A stretch of DNA of 64,000 nt, taken from the NCBI GenBank assembly GCA_023313575.1, contig JAJTTP010000006.1, forward strand, positions 1,302,001 through 1,366,000, written 5' to 3'. The DNA comes from Eutypella sp. D-1 (lineage: Eukaryota > Ascomycota > Sordariomycetes > Xylariales > Diatrypaceae). The number at the start of each line of letters is the position of its first letter. Within the stretch, counting starts at the first letter, position 1. Positions 47,608 through 59,137 of this stretch are shown piece after piece. Both the position numbers and the translations under genes were made by a program. The notes beneath the pieces are model-generated. The model saw only the letters and a list, made by a program, of their open reading frames with translations. It did not search any database and had not been told where the DNA came from.

Positions 47608-50511
47608 CTACAGCCACGACTTGAAGATGCGGACATATAGCATCTTGACCAATTGCACTTCCAAGGAGTACGCCACAAGCAGTGCAACCAAAATGCCCAC
47701 GAACGAGTTGGCTGGACGCACCATTCCGAGGACACCCTGGAAGGGCGGGATATATGGAATACAGAACCCGATGGCCATGATGGCGCCCGTCGCGAAGACT
47801 AGGCATGGGGCAGCCCGGCTCTGGATTACGGGTATCTTAGCCGTGCGGAGCAGGTGCACAATGAGCGTCTGGGTAAGCAGTCCCTGTAGGAACCAATGCG
47901 TCTGGAAGAGCGAGACGGCGGACGGATCATCAGACGTCTGCACACGGTAATAGAACCAGCCGGTGCAGAACGTGGCCATATCGATGACGGAGCTCGTCGG
48001 CCCGAGTACGATGATGAAGCGAAGTAGATCCATAGACGCCCAGTGTTTGGGCTTTTCCAAGTACTCTTCATCCATACGGTCCCAGGGGATGGCGATCTGA
48101 GAAATGTCGTAGAGCAAATTCTGCACAAGCAGCTGCAAGCTGCTCATGGGCGTAAAGGGCAGCCAAGCGCTGGCGATTAGGATGCTAAAGACGTTGCCGA
48201 AGTTGGACGATGCGACCATCTTGATGTACTTGATGGAGTTGCCTTGAGTGACGCGGCCAATTCGTACACCGTCGGCTATTATATCAAGGCCTTTCTCAGT
48301 GAGAATCACATCACAGGAGTCCTTAGCCGCGCGGGTACCCGAGTCAACGGAGATACCGACGTCGGCGGCGCGCAGGGCGATACAGTCATTAATCCCGTCG
48401 CCAAGCATGCCGACACAGTGACCGAGTTTCTTCAACCGACTGATGATCTGACCCTTCTGCAAAGGAGTCAGCTTGGCGAAAACCTTGCATGTGCGGACAG
48501 TTTCGTCGAACGCATCGCCCTCGAGCTCGGCCAGATCTGCGCCCGTGATGGCTTGGATGTCGTCCGAGTCGGTTTCGCCAGAAAGCTTGATGGCCTGGCA
48601 TATGTTGACAGCCACAGCTAGGTTGTCACCTGTAAGGATCTTGGTTTCTACACCGGCGGCGCGGAGGCGGGCGACGGATCCGGCAGCATCATCCTTGACT
48701 TGGTCGAGGAAGGTAAGGAAGCCTTCGAGGGTCATCGACGATTCTACCCCCTCGAGGGACTCGTCCCCAGCGTCAAAGGTTGGCATCTTTTTGGTCGCAA
48801 CGAGTAGGGCCCGATAGCCGGTGTTGGCGAGCTTGTCGGCCTGAGCGATGAGAGCTTGGCGGGTGGAAGCATCCATGTACTCCTCCTTGGACTCACGTCG
48901 GACATGGTCGCAGAGGTTAAGGATTTCGTCGAAGGCTCCCTTGCAGATCAGCATCTGATGTTGAGTGTATCCACGAATGACGCAACTAGAGCGACGTCTC
49001 TCGAACGTGAATGGGATAACGGCGAGGTTCTGATAGTACGGAATAGCGATCTTCTCCTCAGAGGGCTCATTGTGCTTGATGATGGCCGCATCCATTGCGT
49101 TTCCCTGACTCCCCTGGCTGGTGGCGTTGATGAAGGCCAGCTTGAAGATATCCGGGTTCGAGAGGCCGGCACAGTCAACGAACGCGTGCATCTGGATCTC
49201 ATCCTTGGTGAGTGTGCCAGTTTTGTCGCTACACAGCACGTTTATAGCACCCAAATTTTGGATGGCGTCAAGACGTTTGACAATAGCCTTCTTCTTCGAT
49301 AAAAGGTGGGCACCGCGAGCGAGGTTTGTGTTGACGACAGCAGGTAGCATTTCGGGGACTAGTCCGACAGCAACGCTGAGGCTGAAAAGGGCCGCCTGAC
49401 CCCAGTCACCAGTCACAGAGCCGTTGATTCCAAGGACCTGCAAACCATATCAGTGACCTTTCCTCCGAAACAGAGGGCGAAACTCACAATCGGGACCATG
49501 ACAAGCATAAATCCAATGAGCATGTAGGTGACACTGCGTATGCTGCGCTGGAAGGAGTTGATCTCCCGCTTCTTGGAGAGCTGCCTAACGATTGAGGCGA
49601 TGTAGCTATCATCTCCAGTCGTAAGGACGACCGCCACTCCACTACCAGAGACAATGCTAGTTCCCATCAATGCAATGTTCTTGGTATCAAAAAGGGTATC
49701 GTAGTTCTTCTCGGCCACTTCGGTCGACGGCGCCTTGGTGACGGGCATGCTCTCACCGGTAACACTGGACTGGCTAACACGAAGGTAATTGGCCTCCAGG
49801 ATCATGCAGTCAGCTACAACAGCGTCACCTGGTGCAAGAAGCAGGATATCACCTGGCACAACCTCTTTTTCGTGCACACATATTTCGATCGAAGAGGAAC
49901 CTCCAACCCCAGTATTCTTGGTCATTTCATTTGGCTGTCAGCGGCGCACTTTGGCATTCATCGTGACCGAGTTTTGGAGCTTGACGACTGAAATGATGCT
50001 GCGGTATTCCTGCCAAAAGCGGACTGCGGATGAGATCAAGATCATAGTAATCAGAACGCCGAAGGTTTTCTATACGAAGGGTTAGTATTACGGCCAACCC
50101 AATGCGTAGTTATGGAGAGCGGTCCAACGAACCCAGCTACGGTCAGGCGACGCGACACTGATGATGGCGAGGAAACCGAGAAGCACATTAAATGGATTCG
50201 GGATCACCATAAGGAGAAGCAACCACCAAGAGGGAGGCTTCAGGGACGAGACGATATTCGGCCCAGAGGACTTGAGGCGCGCCTCCGACTCGGCGTCAGA
50301 TAGGCCGTGGTGATCGGTCTGCAAGCCGGCCAAAACCTGGCTGGGGGTCATCTGCGCGAACTTGCGAAGTATAGACTCGGGGTCGCTTCCCGCGGCGGCT
50401 GGTCATGCCCCACGTCAGTCATGGAGGCCAAATGATCTCCCAAGGGAGGTCTAACGTACCTGACACCTGACCCTCAAGGACGCGAAGATGCCTCAGCGAA
50501 TTGAAGAACAT
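47608..50511 (-). pseudogene. Mg2+-transporting P-type ATPase (P3B, MgtA/MgtB-like) with one in-frame TGA
   Basis: Four exons, 50460-50511, 50133-50398, 49488-50069 and 47608-49437, make 910 codons, the length of bacterial MgtA. Motifs: TGES (VTGESMPV), the membrane GLVPEMLP, the phosphorylated Asp in DKTGTLT, GDGIND, and the P3B block YIKMVASSNFGNVFS...LLYDISQIAIPWD. Bacterial relatives import Mg2+ driven by ATP; fungal copies are thought to lie in the plasma or another membrane. In exon 3 the codon at 49938-49940 is TGA, between MNAKVRR and QPNEMTKNTGVGG. The frame is otherwise open, and homologous sequence flanks the stop closely on both sides, so a spliced-out stop is unlikely. CGA-to-TGA is the simplest origin. 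The TGA comes before the actuator TGES and catalytic domains, so the truncated product would be inactive. Confidence 0.85.
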
Positions 50512-52047
50512 GGTTGGAGAGTTCTCTCATATCCGGGGAAGAGATAAACTGTATCATCGGGTGTCGACTCTATGGTGGTTCGAACGTCTTTGTCTGCTGA
50601 GGACTCGCAGACAAGATAGTCTTCAACGACGATCGGACGGCGAACGCCAGCTTGACGGTAACTAGTTAGTTCCTAAAGAAGAAGATGGAGATAGCTTGGT
50701 CAATCGATAAGTTACTGGCTTCTCGCTGCACTCTTGAAGTGACTGAATGAGAACATTTAGCGGGAGTCGGCGACGCAAGATAGTCATTTATATTATCTCT
50801 ACGACATCCACAGCCAGCCCCTGTTCAGAGATATCAACTAAGGTGCCCCCCTGAGTGCCCCCCTGGCAGGTCTACAAAAATGCCTCATTAAGATCCCATG
50901 GACCCCCCACGGTTGCAGGGCGGCATGTTTGTGTCGCCAGGCAGAACCCGCTTCTCTGCGAGCCTATCGAGAACTTATTGCCGTTCTGAACATGCCCGAA
51001 TTTGTTAGCGGCCCTCCTAAGAGTCTCTGTCACTGATTTAGTGAGGCGAGTCGGGAGTTGTGCATCAATTTCCGAGAAAAGGGGGGAGGGGCGGGAATCT
51101 GCCGACCTGAGGAAACAGTAAAACTTTTTTTTGACTCCGCCTCATTGGGGCTATGCTCAGTGGGTTGCTCTGCCCCCTTACCCCTCCCGGAGCTCAAGTT
51201 CAACTACTCAACCAAATAACCATCAAGGATTCCCCCGTCGGATAAGTCAGGCACGGACAAACTTCATGGTTCTGATGCTTCTCTTTGGTGGAAAGGTCGA
51301 TGTGTTGGGCGCTTTCACTAAAACGTGCAACAAAGACTACGACGTTACATCCCAAATGGGCATTTAATTTTATCTTGACGGCATCGAGGACCATATTATG
51401 ACCATGATGAACAGTTCATCAACATCATCTTCAGAACAACCGTTACCATTTCGCCTATGGCTAGCCCCTGAATGAACTAGCATTCCCCAGATCCAGACAT
51501 CACATATTTCTACCTTAAACTCGGGAACTTGCGAAGACATGTGGTCATAAATACTAGTGGCAAGCTAGCAGTAACCCTTATAGAAGATTTCTCAGTAGAA
51601 AGGCTTGGATTACTGCAAGGTTGGGGGCAGGTTTTGGGCAAACAGATTAGGTCACGGTTGGCCAGTAACTCTAACGTTTGGCACCAAAAAGTACTCCCGA
51701 GGCGCGGGAGCTAGACTGACATTATTTTAACCACGATATAGATTCTCATTCCCCAAAATATAACTTCAGAGTCTGACCGTACCCTGAGACTAAACTGCGC
51801 AACGTCTGTAAATGTAAGGAAAAGAAAACAAAAAAGACCAATCTACTGAACTGGTGCGAGCGCTGCGCTGTTTTGTTTGGCTGGCTGCATGGGTCAGACA
51901 TCAAGCCCCTGGTACAGAGGAAGCAACACCAACACCCCCCAAAGGAGAGGGAACACCAAGATACTGGTGAGAGGCGTAATTGACGCTACATAGGTTTCTG
52001 ATGCGTCATCCTCCGAGAATGATTTCAAGAGCTGACGAGGGAGCAGA
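50512..52047. other. intergenic
   Basis: 1.5 kb: promoter of the ATPase gene and 3' flank of the MFS gene. Short open frames at 51131-51367 and 51529-51714 show no family features. Confidence 0.5.
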
Positions 52048-53970
52048 TCAACCTGCATGAGCCTCGATCTTCTTCCCCTTGACCGATTTCCACGGAATAA
52101 ACACCGCAGGAAGCACAGAAGCCGCAGCCATTACAACCGATATATTCCAGGTGCTTGTCAGGGCCTCATTGTATGCAGCTATGACCTGCGGAAAGATCTC
52201 TTTAGGAACCAAGCGTCGCAGCTCCGTTGCCCCAACGGTCAACACAGCGTCAGCATCAACGCCGACGTCTCGCAGTCCCATGATGAGCTCGTTGCTGAAG
52301 ATATTCTGAGCAGCCTGTACAAAGACGCTACCGCCAAGAGTCTGAGAGAACATCAGAATAGCAGTGGCAATGGGGACATCCCGTTCGGCCAGGGCAGTTT
52401 GTACTGCGACCAGGGGTAGCTGCATGCCGAGGCCCGCGCCAATACCGTACAGCAGCTGATAACCGATCCAATGCGACGCCCCGCTATCGGCGTGAAGCGT
52501 GGTTAGGAGGCCGGCGCCGATACTCATTAGAATAGACGACGCCAGTATTAGGGGAGTGTAGTATCCTATAACACTCACTGCCATCCCTGCCAGGACAGAC
52601 AGGACAACCAACCCAAGAATCATGGGCAGATTCATGATACCGGATCTGATAGCGGAAGTACCTTTGACTGCCTGGAACCATATCGGGATCTGGATGATGA
52701 GACGACGGAACGTCAGCATTCACTGTAGTCAAAGGTGAGAGAAAGGGGGTGAGCTCAACTTACGTAGTAGATGAGGAGGAAAAAGGAACCACCAAAGCAG
52801 AAGGCAAAAGTAGCACAGCTCCACGTGGTTCTGTTAGACAGGATTCTCGGAGGAAGGGTGGCCTTTTCTTGTTTCCAAAATTGTATGGCCACGAATAGGA
52901 GGGAAAAAACTGCAAAAACAACCCAGAGCGCAATGATACGACCGTCTGACCAGGAATACTTGGAGCCCCCCCAATGCAGCGCCAGAAGCAAGGCGATTAC
53001 TCCCGGCAAGAAACAGGCTGTGCCCTCTAGGTCAAACTGCGAAATGGAATGCGAAAGATGCTGCCTCCAAGACGGTGACTTTTCAGAGTTGTGGCTTTGT
53101 GGAGGCGGGTGGAAGAACAGGACGAGAAAGAGGACGGTGACGGCGCCGAGAGGCAGGTTGATGTAGAAGCACCAGCGCCATGAAAGCTTATCCGCAAGGG
53201 CACCGCCCATTAGAGGTCCAGCAACGCTGGAAACACCGTACATGGAGGCCAGGATGCCGACATATGTTGGTCGCTGGCGCAAAGGGACGCTGAGGACAAT
53301 GATGAGGATCGCCCCCGAGAAAATACCCGCTGATCCGATGCCCGCGATCGCGCGGCCAATGATTAGCGCCGTGGATGTCGGTGCAGCGCCGCAAATCACG
53401 GAACCTAGTTCGAACAAGGCAATGGCTGTTAAGAAGACCACCTTGACCGAGTGGTATGTGTATAGCTTGCCGAAGAGCAGTTGGAAGCTGCAGGTGGTGA
53501 GGAGATAACTGGAGCCGTACCTAAGACAACAAGAGCTAAGTTAGCGTGCTGTAGTGTCTCGTATGTGTACGCGTCAATGCTTCTGAGAACGCAAGGAACT
53601 GACCAGCCTATATCGCCCAAGGCACGGAACTCATCTGTGATTCGAGGAATCGCGGTTGCAATGATGGTGTTGTCCTGAACAAAGTACAAGTTAGTGTTAT
53701 GCTGTCCTGAGTGGAAGGACCTAATAAATTCCAGCTGCAAAGAAAACGCACCAAGGCCATGCAGAAGACAGCCAAGCACAGAGAGGTTGTGACCAAGACT
53801 AACTTCCATCCGGTCAAGCTAGCTGGTGTGCATGACTGAGGGGTCGGAGTTTCGACATTCGGAGATATTTCGTTACTGTCGTGTAGCCCTTCTTCGGTCG
53901 CATCAGCATCAAAGGTAGGCTCTTCCCGCAAACTCGTCGGCTGCGATTCCTCATCATGCTTGCAGTCCAT
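52048..53970 (-). CDS. MFS drug/toxin exporter, DHA2 (14-TM) type
   Basis: Four exons, 53752-53970, 53604-53674, 52764-53520 and 52048-52689, give 562 residues with no internal stop. The N-terminus is acidic and cytosolic. The first helix is followed by the DHA2 signature DNTIIATAIPRITDEF and GDIGWYGSSYLLTTC. Next come a GKLYTYHSVK loop (motif A position), GAIFSGAILI-like motif C helix 5, and RWCFYINLPLG, typical of 14-TM fungal exporters (TRI12, AflT and related). These proton-driven pumps in the plasma membrane export mycotoxins, fungicides or other small molecules. The upstream neighbour on the same strand is a Zn2Cys6 regulator, a common pairing in efflux or metabolite clusters. Confidence 0.93.
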
Positions 53971-54396
53971 TGTGGCTATGGTCGGGAGTTGGTGTGTCAG
54001 TAATTTCTGGCTCGTTGTCGGGTTGAGGAGGGAGTCCAGTGAAGATTAAAAGAAAGACTGATGCATGTGAAATGTGCTGTGGGAGGGAGAGTTCCTACCT
54101 TTCATGTTTGGATTTTATAACTGATCTTCGGAATCCACCGTGGTTTCTTGATGAGAACTCAGGGGTTCAATCTGTTAGTGCTTTGAGTGGAGCAACCCGG
54201 TACGAGCAAAAAGTTTACGAACGAGCCAATCAGCTGCCGCAGACGGAATGTAGCCACATTGACGAAATACTTGACGCCATTAACCACGGAAGGGGAGATT
54301 CTGGTAGTTCGGCGTGAAAATGTGCTTTTAAAAGATATTCAGTGGTGTTCTCGGCAGGCCCGCAGAGATATTTCCTCATTTCCAGAGCTGCGCGTC
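53971..54396. other. MFS promoter region
   Basis: 426 bp between the MFS start codon and the 3' end of the regulator gene. The CGG-type site expected for the neighbouring Zn2Cys6 protein could not be assigned by eye. Confidence 0.4.
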
Positions 54397-56287
54397 TCAA
54401 ATCACAGTGATGATCGCCGTTTGATCAGGCAGCTGCTTGCGAGTCTCGCTACCCGATAAGTGCAGCACCGGCTCAGTTCTAAACAAGTTGACCACCGGAA
54501 GTCTTTGTGATCCCGAGGAGACTGTATTTGATGAAAAAACCGCTTGATTCAGCGCTTCGGATCGACCGACATGCAGCGGCTCCACTTGCAGATGCCATGC
54601 CCTATCCGGCCAATTTGGCCTTGTGAATATTTTCAGGATATGAGTCTCGCCGTGTGTGTCTGATGGATGAGGCTCGCAGTGGAAATGATGAACGCGAGCC
54701 TGCTCGGGCGGTAGCGTGGGTTGGTCGGATGTCTGGTTGGACGGCCCAAGGGCGGTAATCCCTTCTTCTATCTCCATAATACGAGAAAAGACAGCGTAGT
54801 AGAGCCTGGCATCATAGAGGCATTCCTGCCTGGAGCAAGAAAGCAGTAAGGCCAATCCCTTGCGACGTAAGTCCGGCCACCTGCATTTCCAGGCCACTAG
54901 ATGGAGCGAGGAAATGATCCCCATCTCGAAGTGAAACGTCGTCTCGCATCTTGGCGAATATCCCTGACGTGCGATCAGGGACTCCACGAGCCTGAGGATG
55001 TTCTCATAGGCTGTTTTGTGTTCATCCCACGCCGTCTCGTCAGCTGCCGAACCAGCCGAGAGCCCTACCGCTGTGCTTTGCCACATGGCTCGAATGAGGT
55101 CGGCGCCTCCTCTATCTTGATCACTCCAAGAGGATTCCCTGCGTCGAACCAGATCATCAAATCTCTCCTCCCACCGACCCAGCACACTCCGTAGGTAGGC
55201 CATCTTCACAGTCGCTTGGGAGCTAACACTGTCCTCCCAGACGATCCTCAAGGCAGCAGTGACTATGTCGGTAAGCCCATATCTTGCTTGCGATAGGTCA
55301 TGAAACGGCTCCTCGAAGATGGGACAGCCATGACCGTCCACGGAGTTGAGGTATAGTAGCCCGCCAGGAGAACCAAACTCTGCGACGCAAATGCTCAGTG
55401 TGCACAGGACGGGCGCTATACGGGTCTCGATGAAAGAGGCCTCAAAGCTTCGATACTGCAAACCCCATGCACCGGAAGGTTCGCCAGAAACTTCCCGGAC
55501 CATCTTCAACACACAAATACCGCTCATGACATGTGTGGCAACGGCCTTGGCATCGCCCAACAGACACTCAAAGCAAGCAAACACTATGCTAGCAAGAGCC
55601 ATAAGGGGTGCCGCCCCCGTGTCCAACGCTCTCCTCTGCAAGGCGTTCATAGCTCGGCCATACGATTTCAAGGCGAACGCCCGCCGGTTCCTACGGCCGA
55701 TAGCTTCTGACCGAGACATACACGCGGTACCCAGGTCCCGATGGAGCGTGGCCAAGGCGATAATGGCGTGTCGTATCGAGGGTTCTGTCAAGCTGTGTTG
55801 TAGGACAGCATCCCAAAACGCGCGACCGAAGAACCCAGAAAGCTGCGGCGCGGTCGAATGGTAGAAGAAATCCAGCGCTCTACTCTCTCCTTCAACCATC
55901 CGACGGCGTGGGTACAGCTCTTCAGCGGGCTCGTTGGTTGGAGTACCAGCTGAACGTACTGTGGTATACCCGTCGCATTTCCTCCCGGTACTGGTGCACC
56001 TGAGGGTAGAGCTTAGAGTTAGCGGCAATTATGGTACCTAGAGAAAGAGGACGAGGACACGGCTTACCGAACACACCAAGGCTTTGTTTCATCGCATTTT
56101 ATTCTCCGGATTCTATGGATACGTTCTTAGCAAGACAACCTATGTAGATGCACTAGTCGGGTGATCTGGGGTTTCCCTCCCTCTGTACCATCCCTTAGAG
56201 AATATGTACCTACTTGCAAGTGACACAGCCAGTGCGAACTTTTGATTTGCTCGAACGAGTGCGCTTGACGGTGCCCTGTTGAATCAT
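54397..56287 (-). CDS. fungal Zn2Cys6 transcription factor
   Basis: Three exons, 56214-56287, 56068-56112 and 54397-55999, give 573 residues. The zinc cluster is spread over all three exons: TGCVTC from exon 1, KIRRIKCDETKPWCVR from exon 2 and CTSTGRKCDGY from exon 3. Joined, these give the full six-Cys C-x2-C-x6-C spacing, which strongly supports the splicing. A basic N-terminus (VKRTRSSKSKVR) precedes it. The middle and C-terminal parts are the helical regulatory domain seen in many fungal regulators, starting near the conserved FFYHSTAPQLSGFF. It binds DNA in the nucleus and probably controls nearby genes. The MFS exporter lies 426 bp downstream on the same strand and is the obvious candidate target. 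Confidence 0.93.
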
Positions 56288-58096
56288 GTCGTGGCAATCA
56301 TGAAGTTCCGCTATTCCAGATGCTGAATCGGGTTGATGTCGGCGGCTGCATATGCCTTAAGGAATATGCCTCGAGAAACGAAATGCCATCGAGGACCGAA
56401 GCGAAGCGAAGAGACGAACGGCTCTTCGAGGACGGTCGAAAAAAGCGGGACCTGACCTAATTCCCTATTCAGATTCACGTGATTTCGAATACGCCGGGCG
56501 TCGCGTCAAGTCGCGACGATATATGAGTTCCAAGGTTGCCTAGGGTTGATTGGCTTGGCGACCTATTAATTGTCTTTTAAGGCAGGTGCAAAGTGGGCCG
56601 TTCGATAATGTTTACGCTACAATTGCTATTTAAACTCCAAATTGATCCTATACACTGTAAGCGTAGGAATAGGATGGGCAAAAGATGTTGTATTGGTTAG
56701 GTTTTTTCGCTACAATCTGCCACTGTGTGAGATTCATATAGCCATTCTACAACACCTATACTTAGTGAACAGTCGTTCAGTACTCAGTGAGTATTCGTTA
56801 TAAATAATACGATATATACGGGGTGAGTATTCTACAAGCACTTACTAAGAAGGGCCACCTTTGCTAGGAATACTCGACGAGGACTCAGTAAGTATATCCC
56901 TTATATCGGGTGGGCGCGTTATGGATCGGGCTACATGTCGGGCTATAGTATACAGGTCCGTACAGGTCCTATCATCTTATGGTAGGGGCGACCCTAGCCC
57001 AGTGGTATTTGGACGGTCCCAGCTACTCCCGTACCAGACTGTAGAACTTAGATTCTACAACATCATTACCACCATCAATACCATCTTCTTGGAATCACTT
57101 ATAGATATTCTTTAAAAAAAATAACAGTCAAATAACCCTTGGCTGATATCTTAATAGTACCCTGACTGCCTAGCCTACCGCTACAAAGGCTGCGCCATAC
57201 GCTAGGCCTAGCGGTTCCGTTGCCCCATTGAAATCAAGCTTCCGCTCATGTATGCTCTCTTCGAGTGGTCTTGGGATCTAATTGTTCGAGAACTGCTTAA
57301 GCCTTAATGTGTGTTGTGATGCATGACGACCGCCGTGTCGGGGACAGAACATGGACATGGCAGGCACCAACAGCGCGGTCGTTGCCCTGGTCCAGCATCA
57401 TGACCGCTTTCTCCTCCGTCGGCTGACCGTCTTTTCACTTATGCTCGAAAACGAAGATGTGGAGCGGGCATGCTACTGCTTCTGGGCCGCAGGCGTTGCC
57501 TGTACGTTGAGGTTCCATCGGTTCCAGTTGAACGGTGTCGCCACTGTGATCCCCGACTCCCACGGGATGCGTCCCCCCTCCTAGGGGCGGTTACTGTTTA
57601 GGAACTCGATATTCGACTGGTCCTGCGCTCACTGCCGAATACGCGTTGAAGGCCCGCGTAGTTGTGGGTCTTGAGCGGCACGGACCTACTCCTTGAGCAT
57701 CACCACAGTGAAACCTCCTTTATGGAGTGAACGACATCATGTTACCGTCGCTGCTTAGGACCGAAGCCGTAACCTTCCTCCGAAAAAGTATTCTCACGAT
57801 GACGAGGGGGTTGCGGTCATGCCGAATACCTCGTATTTTCTCACGATCCAACGACGAGATCATATCATGGAGTTTGACTCTCATCGGCCGTTTCTACGTT
57901 TTGACGTGCATATGCTCCCTTGTGTCTCCTCCAATCCCCTTCCTAGTGATCTTTGTGTAATATGCTATGGTCTTGCACCGACCGCGCTTTTTAACCTATT
58001 CTGTTGGTTGTTAGTGGTCACTGGTATGGACCCACATATTAATAAAAAGTACCTATATACTTATCTCCCGTTTATATAAAGGATATAAGCTTTATA
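56288..58096. other. intergenic transition to AT-rich block
   Basis: 1.8 kb. It begins as regulator promoter and becomes patchy near 56.6-57.2 kb. A GC-richer island at about 57350-57600 is open on the plus strand for 77 codons (start 57351). I recognise no domain. It may be the remains of an unrelated gene or transposon that escaped RIP. Confidence 0.45.
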
Positions 58097-58526
58097 TGAC
58101 GGCTGGTCTATTCCTAACTATTAGTCCAGTCAAGGGGTTTATGTTAACAGAAATGCTAAGGTTTTAAACAATGGGTAATCACGTTTAATAATAATAATAA
58201 AAAGGGTGCTTTAAGTAACTAAGTTATATTATAAGCTGGTAAGTTTAAAGATTATTTAGGAAAAAGGTAATAAACGTAATTATATATTATTTATATCCTT
58301 TATCCTTAATATTAAAATATATGGTTATTATTAAATTGTTAAGATCGTATTCGAATATAGCGATCTAATATTATTAGGATTATTACCGATTTAACCGATC
58401 CTTCCTGGTCGTGTGGCGTATGTGGCTTATTTTAGTGTGGCTGTTTTTTTCTTTAGAACTTGAGTTAGGGATCTTTTCTTGTTGTGTTTAGCCCCACTAG
58501 GCCCAATGGCCCGACCGGTCATAACA
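58097..58526. repeat. LTR copy A, 430 bp
   Basis: Begins TGACGGCTGG and ends CATAACA, so both ends are TG...CA as in retroviral-type LTRs. It matches 58711-59137 along its whole length, including the first 44 bp. It is clearly less mutated than copy B: for example GGTCGTGTGGCGTATGTGG here against an AT-converted version there. No second internal region joins it, so it is a solo LTR or belongs to another copy. Confidence 0.8.
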
Positions 58527-58710
58527 CTTCGCTTATATTTTTTATAAATAAGTAATAAATTTTAAATTAAAATATAATACCAGTTTTATTATTTTTTATT
58601 TTATTATTAATTTTCTTTTCGTATATATTTATTAATACTAATTAATATTATTAATAGATTTTTATTATTAATATTTTTTTTTTATTTTTTTTCATAACGG
58701 ATAATAACTA

Positions 58711-59137
58711 TAACGGCTGGTTTATTCCTAACTATTAGTCCAGTCGAGGGGTTTATGTTAACAGGAATGCTAAAGGTTTTAAATAATAAATAATCACGTC
58801 TGGTAATAAAAAAAAAGATGCTTTAAGTAATTAAGTTATATTATAAATTAATAAGCTTAAAAATTATTTAAAAAAAAGGTAATAAACGTAATTATATATT
58901 ATTTATATCTTTTATTCTTAATATTAAAATATATGGTTATTATTAAATCGTTAAAATCGTATCCGAATATAATAATTTAATATCGTTAAGATTATTATCG
59001 ATTTAACCGATCCTTTTTAATCGTATAACGTATATGGCTTACTTTAATATAGTTATCTTTTTTTTTAAAACTTAAGTTAAGGATTTTTTTTTATTATATT
59101 AACCCTATTAAGCCTAATGGCCCGACCGGTTATAATA
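58711..59137 (-). repeat. LTR copy B, 3' LTR of the minus-strand element
   Basis: About 427 bp, matching copy A. The left end is TAACGGCTGG (G-to-A of the TG terminus) and the right end TATAATA (C-to-T of CATAACA). Differences from copy A are almost all transitions in the RIP direction. It borders the internal region of the Ty3/gypsy remnant. Confidence 0.75.

Noticed and set aside
49938..49940. TGA as selenocysteine in the Mg2+ ATPase
   Set aside because: Filamentous ascomycetes are not known to have the selenocysteine system, and the position is not a Cys site in the family.
58097..59137. Tandem pair of LTRs as a complete small element
   Set aside because: Only 184 AT-rich bp separate them, with no primer-binding site or coding remains. 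A solo LTR next to a larger element is simpler.
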